Positions 45,321-57,158 of a stretch of DNA of 64,000 bases are shown here, in pieces. This DNA comes from Saccopteryx bilineata. Lineage: Eukaryota > Chordata > Mammalia > Chiroptera > Emballonuridae. Both the position numbers and the translations under genes were made by a program. The notes under the pieces were generated by a model. The model saw only the letters and a program-made list of their open reading frames with translations. It was not told where the DNA came from and made no database searches. Every line of letters starts with the position of its first letter. The first letter of the stretch is position 1. Where the stretch lies: positions 98,103,022 to 98,167,021 of the forward strand of contig NC_089492.1 of assembly GCF_036850765.1 (NCBI RefSeq), given 5' to 3'.

Positions 45321-46591
45321 CTATTCTATTTTTAACCCAATGTAGATAAGGACAAAAATATTAGATGTATGAACTAATGAGTACATGACTGATGAGGCTT
45401 GAATTACAGTGATAATAGCTCCACTTGATTTTCCCATCTAGCTCTTCCTCCGCCTGACCACAAAGCGTCAAGGCAAAGACTCTCAGTTGTAGAGATGGTC
45501 CTATTTGTCTTTAGCCTGAGCCCTATATGTCATGATGACAGGCCTGTGCCTGGTACTAACATTTCCTAAAAGAACCTAAATCATCTCTCTGTAATGCAGG
45601 TTGCAGAATCAAAAGAGGCGGCTTGCTTTGACTGATATGGCAGTAGCTACTGCAATCACTGAAAACAATGAACAAAAGGTAGGAGAGGAGGTAGGATCAA
45701 CACAGGAAGGAAATGATGGATTTGGGATTAATTCTCTAATGACTATGCCAAAGGAGGCCGGAGGATGAATAGCCTGGTTACTCAGCATATTGAAGGCTGC
45801 TAGCTAGTGGTGAGTTTAATAGTTCAGGGTGTTCTATAATAAAATCTATGGCTTGGGGCCTTCAAGAGAACACATCAAATATTCAAAGTATTTTCCTTAG
45901 GATATTTTATCAGTTAGGATTCAGTTTCAGAAAAAGGGAAATACCTCTAGCTATTCCAAAAATAAAGAGATTGAGAAAATCAAATGTTCTTGTGCTACAA
46001 GGTTGACTCCCGGAACACCCCAGAATTGGCCCACCAGAAAGATAGCTATCTCTGCTACTGCCCAGGAATTGCAGAGTTTTGAAGTCATTGTGCCAACCGC
46101 TGGTGCCAGCATCACAGCACCTGAGTCACAATATTGATGTGCGGAAGCTGCTGCCAGAACTGCTAACTCTGATGCCATGCCACTCATGCTAGAGCCATGT
46201 CAGCAGAGTGGGTCCCTGCACACCACTGCCTCTCTCTCCACTTAATTCAGTTCTGAACTCCCAATTCCAATTCCATGTGTTCATCTGGTTGATGGAACCT
46301 AAATCCACAACCTGAACCACAGTGGCATCTGATAAATGATGTTTTAAGCTCTCCAACATGGGTGCTATGAAAAAAAATTCTAGAAAGACTTGGAATAGAA
46401 GTTGAACTATCCAGACTATTATATTTGCCTTAGATACTTTCTTTTGCTATTCAGGAAGGATAATGTTTCTTAATTGGCCAACTTTTTTTTCTTTTTTTTT
46501 ACAGTTTGATCAGTAGATATAATAACCATGTGACCTATTAACAAATTTATCTAAGAAATATCCTCCCAAATCAGACACAGTTATCTCCTAT
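45321..46591. other. Unique or ancient-repeat DNA
   Basis: No confident call. The 45900-46330 part could be an ancient LTR- or LINE-type repeat, but I cannot name it. Confidence 0.3.
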
Positions 46592-46800
46592 CAGTGGTCA
46601 GCAAACTCATTAGTCAACAGAGCCAAATATCAACAGTACGATTGAAATTTCTTTTGAGAGCCAAATTTTTTAGACTTAAAACTATATTGGTAGGTACATT
46701 CCTTATCCAGGTAGTGCCCACACATGGTATTTGTGGAAGAGCCGCACTCAAGAGGCCAAAGAGCCACATGTGGATCACGAGCCACGGTTTGCCTACCAGG
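46592..46800. mobile_element. hAT-type non-autonomous fragment
   Basis: It begins CAGTGGTCAGCAAACTCATT and ends with AGCCACGGTTTGCCTACCAG, whose reverse complement resembles the left end. Internal blocks AACAGAGCCAAATATCAACA and AGAGCCACATGTGGATCACG match a bat-abundant hAT miniature element as I recall it. Part of the middle is missing relative to that form, and no target duplication is visible. Confidence 0.75.
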
Positions 46801-47485
46801 GTGTGTGTTCCCCAAACAATTTGTCTCAGTACATTTTTGTAGATTGAATACTACATACTCATTGATTTATAGTCATTTTAAGATGGAATTATTTTTTATA
46901 TTCAACTTTTAATGGCCCATAATTATTTAAATTTAAATTTCTCTGGTCACCATCTTCAAACCATTAGTTATTTGTTAGAGAACAATTTAAAATACCAGAT
47001 TGGGGTGGAAGGAAAATACACAGAAAATGGTAAAATAACAAACTACATACATTCTTCTCAATGTTTTACATTTTTTTAGACATAAGATACCCAGAATTCA
47101 CTCCAGATAAGTGAATAGAAATCTACATTTTTTAAAAGAATATCCAACACTCCATGTTGTAGATCGAGTATCTGTTATATACAAATTTAGATATCCTTTG
47201 TGAACTAATCTGAAAATATTCTCCTTTTAGTTGATGAGTTTAGCCTGTTTGTTACATTTAATGATATAACTAAAATGTATAGTCTCTACTCCATATTATT
47301 TTGTTTCATATTTAATATGTGTCTGCTAATGTTTCTAGGTATTCTATTTCCTTTGCTGTTATATGCATATATTTCTGTATTTAGTAAATGTTCTATAGTT
47401 GTTTTGATGGTGACCTTCATACCAATATCTTTTATCATGTTCCTATGCTCCCTTTTTCCTTATTCAACCTTCCACTATATTTTTA
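46801..47485. other. AT-rich DNA, probably old antisense LINE
   Basis: The 47200-47480 stretch (GTTACATTTAATGATATAAC and T-rich context) resembles antisense old L1. I do not make a firm call. Confidence 0.35.
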
Positions 47486-47895
47486 TTTTTTATAATTTTT
47501 AGTTATTTTTAATTTGTATTAAATTTAGTGAGGTGGCATTGGTAAAGAAGATTATATAGGTTTCAAGTGTGTATTCTATGATACATGATCTGTATATTGC
47601 ATTGTGTGTCCACCCAAAGTCCAATCTTCGTCTATCACATATATTTGACTCCCTTTCCCTTTTACTCCGCTCTAACCCCCTTGCCCTCTAGTAACCACCA
47701 TTCTGTTGTTTGTGTCTATGAGTTTTTGTTTTTCTTGTTTGTGCATTTGTTGCTTTCACTTTTATGTCACATATGAGTGAAATCATATGGTTCTTAACCT
47801 TTTCTGTCTGACTTGTTTTCCTTACCACATTATTCTCAAGGTCCATCCATATTGTTGCAAATGGCAGTATTTCATCTTTTCTTTGTTGTGTTGCT
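47486..47895 (-). mobile_element. Antisense L1 3' end
   Basis: The + strand reads TTAAATTTAGTGAGGTGGCA, TATATAGGTTTCAAGTGTGT, GATACATGATCTGTATATTG and then antisense ORF2 C-terminus. Read on the minus strand, 47688-47936 includes DEILPFATIWMDLEN and SQTEKVKNHMISLICDIK, matching the L1 ORF2 C-terminal end. The upstream end is truncated. Confidence 0.85.
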
Positions 47896-48860
47896 GTCAA
47901 AATTCTAAAGCCAACCTGATTTCTTCTGCTTTGCAAATGACTTCATCTTTTTCCCAATCTTGAAAACTTTCCTTAACTCTAATAGTTTTACTAGGATATG
48001 ATTCAGCGGTCCATTTGTAGTCAGTTTTCCAGGGATACAGTAGGAGTAGGTAGGTCCTTCTAATTGGTAAATGTAAGTTATTTTTAATTTATATAATTTG
48101 TATTGAGTTATAATTTTAAAATGTTAATTCTGTTCTATTATTCTCTTTATTACTTCCTTAGGGGCTATAATCACATGTATGTTGGATTCTCTTTACCCAT
48201 CTTATACATCTAATTCTTTCTCAACCATTTACCTTTTTTATTTGTTTTTTCTACTCTAAGCTATTTCCATGTCTCTCCTTCAGATTTTCAATCCATCTAT
48301 CCATTCTCTCTAAAGTAAGTAGTCATTTTGTCTTCATTTCTACAACAATTTTCTAAAATTTTTTGCAACATCTTCCCCTGAGTTTATCTGATCAAAATTT
48401 ATCTCACATATTCTCTTTTTCTGTTCTTACTGTTGTTCATTTCCACTTTGTTTGGTTTTGAATTTCTGATTCAGAGTGTTTTTTCATATGTAAAAATACC
48501 TATTTAATAATATTTAAGGAATTCTGAGATGTATTTCGGTTGCCCTTTGCTTCGTGGTTGTTTTCTTAGTGGTGTTGGAGGTAAGAAATATTTTTACTTT
48601 GTGAAAAACTTTGATTTTTCACTCCTAATTTCCCTCTTAAGGTAGCTTTGTGCAGGTGTTTTCTGACATTGATGTTCAATTTCAAATGTTTTGGATATTC
48701 CTTAACCATAAACAACAGATATTTCTCCATGGAAAGAGGTTGAGGTGAAGGTTTGGCATGGATTAAAGGTTTCTTCATTCAAGATCATCTGTTTCTGTTA
48801 GTACAAAAAAGTTGAGTTTCTTTAATAGATGTACCTTTTGGGGATGGTTGATATTTCTTA
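47896..48860 (-). mobile_element. Old antisense HAL1/L1 ORF1 region
   Basis: AACTCTAATAGTTTTACTAG, ATACAGTAGGAGTAGGTAGG and ATGTATGTTGGATTCTCTTT are in the order of antisense HAL1-type ORF1 as I recall it. It is heavily mutated. Confidence 0.5.
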
Positions 48861-49214
48861 TAACTCAGTAATATGCTTATTTAAGGCACTTATATTTTAT
48901 AACTTGCTTGTTCACTTATTTCCCTTTACCAATTAGACTTCAAAGAAAACCTCCTTCCTTCTATTGTTTTTCTATCATTTGTTTTTGTTTGGTTGTAATC
49001 CACACTTCTTTCTTCTGTTACTTCCTTTTTCAAGTCATGTGCTTCTGTGGTGGTTTTTGCAAGGGTGGTTACCATTAAGTAATGGAAAGGAAACCTACCA
49101 TGTTCATTGCAGTACACTATCTTATGAGTGCTTCTGCATGCCATCGTCCTTTGCTACTGTTAATCTTCGTCCTCTCCCTTTTTTTGTTTTTGTTGTCACA
49201 GTTTAAATTTGGTT

Positions 49215-50199
49215 TTATTGTGTTCTTGGTGGAGCTGTTACTTGCGGTTTTGTTTTGTTTTTGTTCTTTGTATCTGGTTGGAAAACTCCCTTTAGTTTTT
49301 CCTGAAGTGGGAAATTTCTGATGATAAATTCCCTCATCTTTTCTGTATCTGTGAATGTTTTTATTTCTCCTTTGTATTTGAAGGATAGCTTTGATAGGTA
49401 TAGTCTTCTTGGCTGGAAGTTCCTCTCTTTCAGAACTTTAAATATTGGGGTCCACTTTCTTCTAGCTTGTAGAGTTTCTGCTGAGAAATCTGATGGTAAT
49501 CTAATAGGCCTTTCTTTATACGTTGTATTCTTCTTTTCTCTGGCTGCCTTGAGAATTTTTTCTTTGTCGTTGGTTTGTGCCAATTTCATTATGATGTGCC
49601 TTGAAGTAGGTTTGTTGGGATTAAGATAAATCAGTGTTCTGTTTCCTTCTTGAATTTGAGGCTTTAGTTCTTTCCACAGGCTTGGGAAGTTCTTGTCTAT
49701 TATTTGTTTGAATATGTTCTCCATTCCACTTTCTCTCTCTTCTCCTTCTGATATATCTGTTATTCTTATGTTACTCTTTTTGATGGAGTCAGACAATTCC
49801 TATAGGGCTTTCTCATTTTTTTAAATTTGTGAGTCTCTCTCCTCTTCTCTCTGTTGTGCCTCAAGTTGTCTGTCTTCTATGTCATTAATCCTCTCTTCTA
49901 TCTTGCCTGTTCTATTAGCTAAGCTTATTACCTCCTTTTTCAGTTCATGAATTGAGTTTTTCATCTCTGTTTGTTTTCATAGTTTCAATTTCCTTGGTAA
50001 TATATTCTTTGTGTTCATTGAGTTATTTTTTGAGCTCCCTAAACTGCCTTTCTGTGTTTTCTTGTATATCTCTGAGTATTTTTAGGATTTCTATTTTAAA
50101 TTCTCTGTCATTTAACTCCAAGGTTTCCAATCTATTAAAAAATTTTTCTATAGATTTTTCCTCATCTATCTGTGCTACATCTCTGTCTTTTGTATCCAT
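49215..50199 (-). pseudogene. L1 ORF1 (RNA-binding protein), broken
   Basis: Read on the minus strand, the start Met is at 50199 and the first 50 or so codons are Lys/Glu-rich coiled-coil type. They are interrupted by stops and frameshifts around 50020-49830. From 49796 to 49215 the frame is open for 193 codons and holds the L1 ORF1p RRM and C-terminal domain: RHIIMKLAQTNDKEKILKAA, RLPSDFSAETLQARRKW and LSKLSFKYKGEIKTF. Total length of about 328 codons equals the usual ORF1p size. ORF1p is the trimeric nucleic-acid chaperone of the L1 particle; this copy is inactive. Confidence 0.9.
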
Positions 50200-52599
50200 G
50201 ATATTCTATTTCCTTTTCCTTAATGGCATCTGAGGGTAGTTTTGTTAATAACACTAATGAGAATTAATAAAAAATAAAAAGTAAAAAAAATAGACAATAA
50301 AAAAATTTAAAAAATTATTATTTCTTTTTTTTTTCTTTGAGAAAATACCCTGAAAAACTGAGGATTATATTGTGCTAAATGGAACAAAAACTACCAAAAC
50401 AGAGGGCCTGAGTTGGGGAGAAGTGACCGAGGGGCAAAAAAACAGGGTAGGGACCCACAAAATGCAAAAAGGGAAAAAAATTGGATCAAGAATAAAATAA
50501 TTTGCTTGTAAATGATGGTTGAATGAGAAATATAGTGAAAGAGATAAGATGGAAACAAGAAAAAAAAAGAAAAATACTATTGTATTAAGTGGAACAAAAA
50601 CTACATAGAATAGAGAGCCAGGGTTGGAGGGAATGCTAATGAGTTAAAAAGCAAAGTAAAAAGCACACAAAATGCCACAAAGATAAAATTTGAGTCCAAA
50701 ATAAAATAATTTCTTCATGAGTGAGGATTGAATGAGAGGAAAAGTGAAAGAGAAAAGAAGAAACTAAGAGAGAGGGAGAAAAAATAAAAAGAAAAAAAGA
50801 AGAAAAGAAAAAAAAAGAAGAGAGTTAAGGGTTTTGGAGTTTAACCCTCATAGAGAGAAAGAAAAAAGAAAAGAAAAAAATGGGAAATGTAACATCTATG
50901 GGTAATGTAGTTCAAGATGAAGAGAAAAGAATAAGATGAGCAGAGGATAAAAGGACCACTCTAGAAGAAAAAAAAAATAGAGATAAGAAAATGAAAGAAA
51001 CAAAAAAAGTGAAAAAAGTTATAAAGACTGTGGATTATTCTTGATTTTGAGAGGTTATCTTCTTCCTTTTTCTTTCTCCTCCCTCTTCCTGGTTGGTGGC
51101 ACTGTACCCCAGGCTCTACCCCTGTGTCACTCTTAGGTAGAGATTTGCAGTTGATGTGTTGCTATGGCGGTGTCATTTACTAGGCCTCAGTCTCATTGGT
51201 AGTCAGGGCTTGTTAGCATTTGCAGGCTCCAACAATGGGAGAGTCCGTTTTCCCAGAGCCTCTCTCCTAGTCTCTCCTTCCTGAATTAGCAGCCTGCTGA
51301 TCCAGCTATGAGGTTGTCCCTGCCACTGCCTTGAGAGTAAGAGCTGCCAAATTCCCCCTCTATCCCCACTCAGAGCTCTGGGTAAGGCTCTGTCAGTCAG
51401 AGCCTCCAGCGTAATCAGGCAGGGCTGGGAGCCAATTGCTCTCAAAGTGTCTTTCTATGAGCCTCCAGGCATGTCTAGTATGCCTTAGCACTCTGTGGGA
51501 CCACTCTCCCCAGGCTTTCTGCACTTTGTAACCTGTGTTGGCTGGCAGGAAGATGTCCTAGTTGCTGCCTGCAGAACAGGAGGTCTTAAAATCTTCCAAA
51601 TCCCTCCTTTTAGTGCACAGCCCTGAGTATGAAAGCTCTGCCAATCAGAGCCACCAGCTTAAGCAGGTAGGGGGGCATGTTGACTTCTGTTCAGGCTCCT
51701 TTCTAAGGTTCCCCAGGTATATCTAGTTAAATTTGCCTTAGCGTTCCATGGGATTGCTCTCTGCAGGCTTCTTCCTTGTTAAAAAGCCTACAGCCTAGCC
51801 TGCCCAACTTCTGCAGTGTTCTCTGAGGTCTGTTCTGTAGGAATGTGTTTTTCACCCTGTGTCAGCTGGCAGGAAGTTGCCCCAGCCTCTACATGCAGAA
51901 CAAAAGGCACTAAAAAATACTTTTGTCTTAGATCACTGACCTAAGGAAAAAGACCTTGTCAGCCAGAGTCGCTGCCGGCATAGGCCAGTTGGGCAGTGAG
52001 CAGACTGTGGGCTAAGCTAATTTCAGCAATTGGATCTCCAATCTGATCCAGAGACTGTCTGCAAGCTGCCTGCATGCCCCTCCCGCTAGCACTTCCGTAT
52101 TTTTTCTTTCCCAGGAATGTTCTTTGTTAGGCTGTATGGCTTGGCAGAGGTGCCCTGCCTGCCTGGAGAAGTCTGGGCTCAGGGAAGTTCACTTTCACAC
52201 ACTCCCTGCGCACTGTTGTTCGGGGAGCAGGGATTACATCAACACTCTGGTCGCAGCCCACACAGAAGTCTCTGACCTTGCCCCTCTGTCCAGGAATGCA
52301 GGCGCCCACACCCAGGGTGCTAGGAGGAACCACTCGCACACTGTCCATGCTCGCTGACCAGGATATCGGTGGTAATAAAGGCCACCGCTTGCCCGCCTTT
52401 GCTGGTGTCCAGTGCCATTAGTTCGTGTGGGCTGAGCCGTGGGCACACCTTTTCCTCAGCTTGAACGTCCCTGTCCCAGCCCAGCTCTTTCCACACCCCC
52501 AGCCCTCACTTTCTCTCTGTTCCAAGTGCAAACAGCCCTTGCTCAAGTCAGTGAGGAAGGTGGAATGTTCCGTTCTCCATCTTATTTCCTTCAGGTTTG

Positions 52600-52601
<2 letters not shown>

Positions 52602-52644
<43 letters not shown>
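52602..52644. repeat. (TA)n microsatellite
   Basis: Forty-three bases of uninterrupted TA dinucleotides, inside the antisense L1 5' UTR. Confidence 0.98.
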
Positions 52645-52646
<2 letters not shown>

Positions 52647-52792
52647 ATATTTTCATCCAGTCATACCTTCAGTGTGTGGGGCTTACAGATGCTCCTGGGA
52701 TCATTTTTCTGTGTCTCTGGTTGTAGAACTTGTTGAAATTTTGGGGAGAGGTATCAGGAGCACTCCTCACGGCGCCATTTCTCTGACGTCAC

Positions 52793-54183
52793 TTTTTTTC
52801 CTTCTAAAATGCTTCCTTGTGGCCCAGAATTGATATTTTCTGAAGTTGATGACCTCTGGTCACATAAATTTTCTCCAGGACCAAGTACCCCCATACATCA
52901 GGGCTCACACTGACCCCCGTACTTCTACTCCCGAAGTGGGAACCTTTGTTCAGGGGTAATATAATTTATTGATATTTTCACTCCTGCTAGTACCTGCTTT
53001 CCCCTGTTGTTTTCTAAATATTCTCTATCTGACTTTGCCCTGGATTGGGATTTGCCAATGACTCTGATGGTTTTAGATATTTATTTTCCCATTCACAAGT
53101 TCAAGTAAGTTCATAGTATTTTTTGTCTTCTACTTATGCTGAAGGTATGACTTAGGGATACATTTTTCTCTCCTTGTTAATCTTAACATTATTAGAGGAT
53201 ATAAGAAGTTCAAATGTAAGTAATCATCATAATCCTATAGGAATTTGTAATTCTTACTTGATATTTTTAAAACTACTAAAATGGTATCATTCTCTAGTTA
53301 TATAGTCCTAATATATAGAAAGTCAGTGTATTTTGTACTTTGGCATTCGGAAAACTTATTAAATTCTTACTGTAATAATATATTTGTAGATGTAGGGAGA
53401 TTTAATGTATTTAATCATGTTACCTATTACTAATGACAATTTTATGTTCCCTTTACAGTCCTTATATTTATTGTACCTTTGCTTCTTGCTGCCTAATGCC
53501 TTCAATAAACTGCTAAAGAAAAGTTTTGATTAAAGTGTCTTTTTTTGATTCCTAATTAAGGAATTTTCAATGTGTCACTATTAAATAGAATGCTTTTGTC
53601 CTACATGTTTCTATCTATTGTTATTTTTCATGTAATAGGATGGTGTATAATTCTCAGTTAGCTACATCCTATTTACCCAGATTTAATCATTAAAGTTCAT
53701 AGCTAAGCATGGAAGACTGCACGTATCACCAGCTGTTGAGACTATCCACTGTCTGCAGAGCTTACTGAGCAGAAATGTAAGTCCTGAAATGTAGCAATAT
53801 AAAGCAATTTCATATTTACTGCCGATAAAATTAATAATGCTATATTGAGACCCCCTTTCCTCAGGGCAGTGAGTTTTATTATGACATATAAATCTGACTC
53901 TTCTTAGTTAAAAAATTCCGTTTTTATTTTTAAGAGACCCCATTCAGCTCATTCAAAACATTTAATATCCTAATTAGTGGAAATGTTTTGAAGATACAGG
54001 AGGTGAAAATATTCTTGTATCATCACCAGCCTTTGTCTCTGATCTCTGGTCCTTTTATTTCGGTTATCTCTGATATTGTTATAGGAAGGAGGGAGAGGAA
54101 ATGCAGACATTTTGCTATGTGTTGCCTATGGCAAGATTACTCCTCTCTTCTTGTTTTAAATATCCCCAAGTGCTTTCATAAAG
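52793..54183. other. AT-rich unique DNA
   Basis: No repeat or gene recognised. Confidence 0.4.
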
Positions 54184-54195
54184 AAGAATTATTCT

Positions 54196-54573
54196 ACTAC
54201 TCAGCCATAAGAAATGATGACATCGGATCATTTACAACAAAATGGTGGGATCTTGATAACATTATATGGAGTGAAATAAGTAAATCAGAACAAAACAAGA
54301 ACTGCATTATTCCATACATAGGTGGGACATAAAAACGAGACTAAGAGACATGGACAAGAGTGTGGTGGTTGGGGGGGGGGGGAGACAGAGGGAGAGGGGA
54401 AGGGGGAGGGGCACAAAGAAAACTAGATAGAAGGTGATGGAGGACAATCTGACTTTGGGTGATAGGTATGCAACATAATTGAATGACAAGATAACCTGGA
54501 CATGTTTTTGAACATATATACCCTGATTTATTGATGTCACCCCATTAAAATTAATAAAATTTTTTTTAAAAAA
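54196..54573 (+). mobile_element. 5'-truncated L1 with 12-bp duplication
   Basis: Sense L1 end: ACTACTCAGCCATAAGAAAT, AAATGGTGGGATCTTGATAA, CATACATAGGTGGGACATAA, G12 at 54371-54382, TTGATGTCACCCCATTAAAA and an A-rich tail. AAGAATTATTCT occurs at 54184-54195 and 54574-54585. The 114-codon frame at 53988-54332 enters L1 by chance. Confidence 0.95.
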
Positions 54574-54585
54574 AAGAATTATTCT

Positions 54586-56773
54586 GACACATTAGAATTT
54601 GCTCTATACCACAGCAGTTCCCAGCAAGCCTGCAACCCAATCTGATATACCAATCAGAGCCCTTGGCCCTCGAGCCTAAAGGCATATTTAAGTCTATTTC
54701 CCTTAACTCTGGGGACTGGAAACTTGAGGCAGCACCACCATGCCAAACCTCCTCTGAACTCTTCGTCCAATTCGGCATCATCAGAACAAGTCAGCAAGCT
54801 CAATTGCTTGACTGAGATCCTACAGAACACTTGTCATTTTCCGTTCTAGCAGACATATCCAAACTCTGTGATTCTCTTCTCCTCCTCCCTTGCCTTGAAA
54901 GAAAGCAGCCAGTTGAGTACCCCTTTCATCTTCACAGGAAGGAGAATGAAAGTGACATCTCATCTTGATGAATAATGCACTCCTCGAAAAAGGCATAACC
55001 AGCTCACATCCAGTCTTGCTCTTACATGAACTGAGAAGAGTGGAGACAACCTCCCAGGGCCTACCTCTGATGAACAGGCATGTCTTAGCCATCCCTGTAA
55101 AGAAGTGGCCAGCCTAGCAGCTGATACGTTCTCTAAACTTAGATTGTGAAGTAGGTGAAGTCTTTTTCTCTCAGCTGTGGGTTTTAGTCCTCAATATCTA
55201 AATAACAGAGATACTCCTACTTGGCACCTCATAATTCCAATATCATAAGGTAGTATTTTTATCTTTAACTAAGAACTTTGACTCTGTTTCAGGCTTATTT
55301 CAAACCATTAACAAAGAAAATAATAAATGCCACTGATCCATTTTTTTTAAAACTACTTGACCATCTGAACAAATTTATAGTGCAGAAAAACTATATATCA
55401 CATATAAGATAATTTTGAAAATAGAATCTGGAGTTGTCACCATAAGGGTACATTTATAAATAATAGCATCATGCTGTGTTTTCTACACAGGAGATAAAGT
55501 AGCTGGCTGAAACAATCATTCAGCCATATCAGGGCAAGTGTACACAGTTTGGAGAAAAGTGAGAGCTGTTGGACCATTCATTTGAAGCAATCTATAAAAT
55601 TCATATTTACTATTTTTTACTTTATTTTAACTTATTAACACTTTATTAATACAATCCAAGATAGTTACAACAAATTTTATGAGGACAGATCACCTGAGGA
55701 CAGGGACTAACTCTGGGACTCTCTTTCTTCCTTTTTCCTTCTTTCCATCTTTCTTCCCTTCCTTCTTTGTTCCTTCCTCCTTTTATTTCTTTATCATTTC
55801 TTCCTTTATTCCTTTGCCCCTCTCTATCTATTAACCTCAGTGTATGGCATAGGCTTAGCTTATTGTAAATTCTCAGTAAATATTTGCCAAATTAAACAAA
55901 AATGAAATGTACTATTTTATTAGAAATGAATATAGTATAAAATAGGCCCCTGGACAGTGAACTGTCCCAACCTCCCAATAACTTCCTGGATATTTGCACT
56001 AATATCTACACCATATACTTTCTAAAGCTATACTGTCTTTGTGCACTGGTAACCTGGATTGCTAATTCATTCATTCATTCATTCATTCCTCCACTACAAA
56101 CCTTTTTCCAATCTATAGGCATATTGGAGGGAAAATAAATCTGCTCCACAACAGAATTATATTTCTCCCTTTCTTTCTTTTTAATTATATCTTTCTTACA
56201 GTCAAAGATTAGGCCCATAAAGTCCTCTCAGCCCCACTTCTGTCCTCTAATTCTGCCAGTTTTCCAGATGCAATTACATTTTATAATCACATAACCCATA
56301 TTACAGTTCTGTCCAGGGTTTCTTGCATTCTCCTCTCTCCAATCCCCATACACACATTATGAGTTACTTGCTAAAAGTATCGTGGACCCTCCAGCAACTC
56401 AATCTATTTCATTATTTTGTGGTCCTAGGACATTTTGGGTTTTGAAAGAAGTAGTGGCACAATTTGGTCAAGATTAAAACACCCACTGTAAAAAGAAAAA
56501 AAAAAAGATTAATTGTATATTTTTAATGTTCCACAAAGAATGGCTCTCTAGGCCCTTGAGGACTGACAGGAAACTGAGCTCCAATGTTGTAGTAATTAGG
56601 AAAGAAAGTGACAACTAAACAACAATATACTCAATACCATCAGCAAAGCAAGAGAAAAGAAGGAACTGATCAGGGTAGAAACCCAGAGACAAAAAGAAAT
56701 TTTGAGAGGAAAATAAGAAGAGATTCAAAATAGAAACTTCTTGAACATCTGGGGTGTGAATTCAGACTGAATG
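54586..56773. other. Unique DNA with a pyrimidine tract
   Basis: No gene. A TTCC/CT-rich tract occupies about 55720-55829, and an (ATTC)n tract is at about 56066-56090. Confidence 0.4.
55720..55829. repeat. TTCC-type polypyrimidine tract
   Basis: About 110 bases almost entirely C and T, built on imperfect TTCC/TTTC units. Confidence 0.9.
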
Positions 56774-56782
56774 AGAAACTAT

Positions 56783-57149
56783 GGGGTCCTGGCTGGTTGG
56801 CTCAGTGGTAGAGCATCAGCCTGGCGTGCAGGAGTCCCAGGTTTGATTCCCAGTCAGGGCACCCAGGAGAAGTGCCCATCTGCTTCTCCACCTATCCCCC
56901 TCTCCTTCCTCTCTGTCTCTTCTTTCTCCTCCTACAGGCAAGGCTCCATCGGAGCAGAGTTGACCCAGGCGCTGAGGATAATAGCTCCATGGCCTCCACC
57001 TCAGGCACTAGAATGGCTCCAGCCGTAACGGAGCAACTCCCTAGATGGGCAGAGCATCAGCCCCTGGTGGGCATGCGGGGTCGATTCCAGTCAGATGCAT
57101 GCAGGAGTCTGTTTGCTTCCCCACTTCTAACTTAGAAAAAATACAAAAA
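56783..57149 (+). repeat. SINE type A, older sense copy
   Basis: Head GTCCTGGCTGGTTGGCTCAG with decayed CpGs, body and short A-rich tail. AGAAACTAT flanks it (56774-56782 and 57150-57158). The 85-87 codon frames inside are repeat-derived. Confidence 0.94.
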
Positions 57150-57158
57150 AGAAACTAT

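Larger units (their letters stand above)
48900..52792 (-). mobile_element. Antisense L1/HAL1 5' half with long tandem-unit 5' UTR
   Basis: The 5' start is at 52792: read antisense it begins GTGACGTCAGAGAAATGGCG, a CRE-like and YY1-like L1 start. The 5' UTR occupies about 50200-52792. ORF1 is at 49215-50199. Below ORF1 there is about 300 bp of unassigned sequence and no ORF2. An L1 with ORF1 but no ORF2 is called HAL1 (half-L1). Whether this is a true HAL1 or an L1 whose ORF2 was lost by later deletion cannot be told here. Confidence 0.7.

Noticed and set aside
49321..50233. Plus-strand frames of 93-102 codons, Ser/Leu/Phe-rich
   Set aside because: They are the antisense of L1 ORF1; the minus strand encodes the recognisable ORF1p domains.
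47440..52800. A single 5.3-kb L1 insertion with matching flanks
   Set aside because: The T-rich flanks look alike only through low complexity, and the 47896-48860 part is older than the rest, so at least two or three events are needed.
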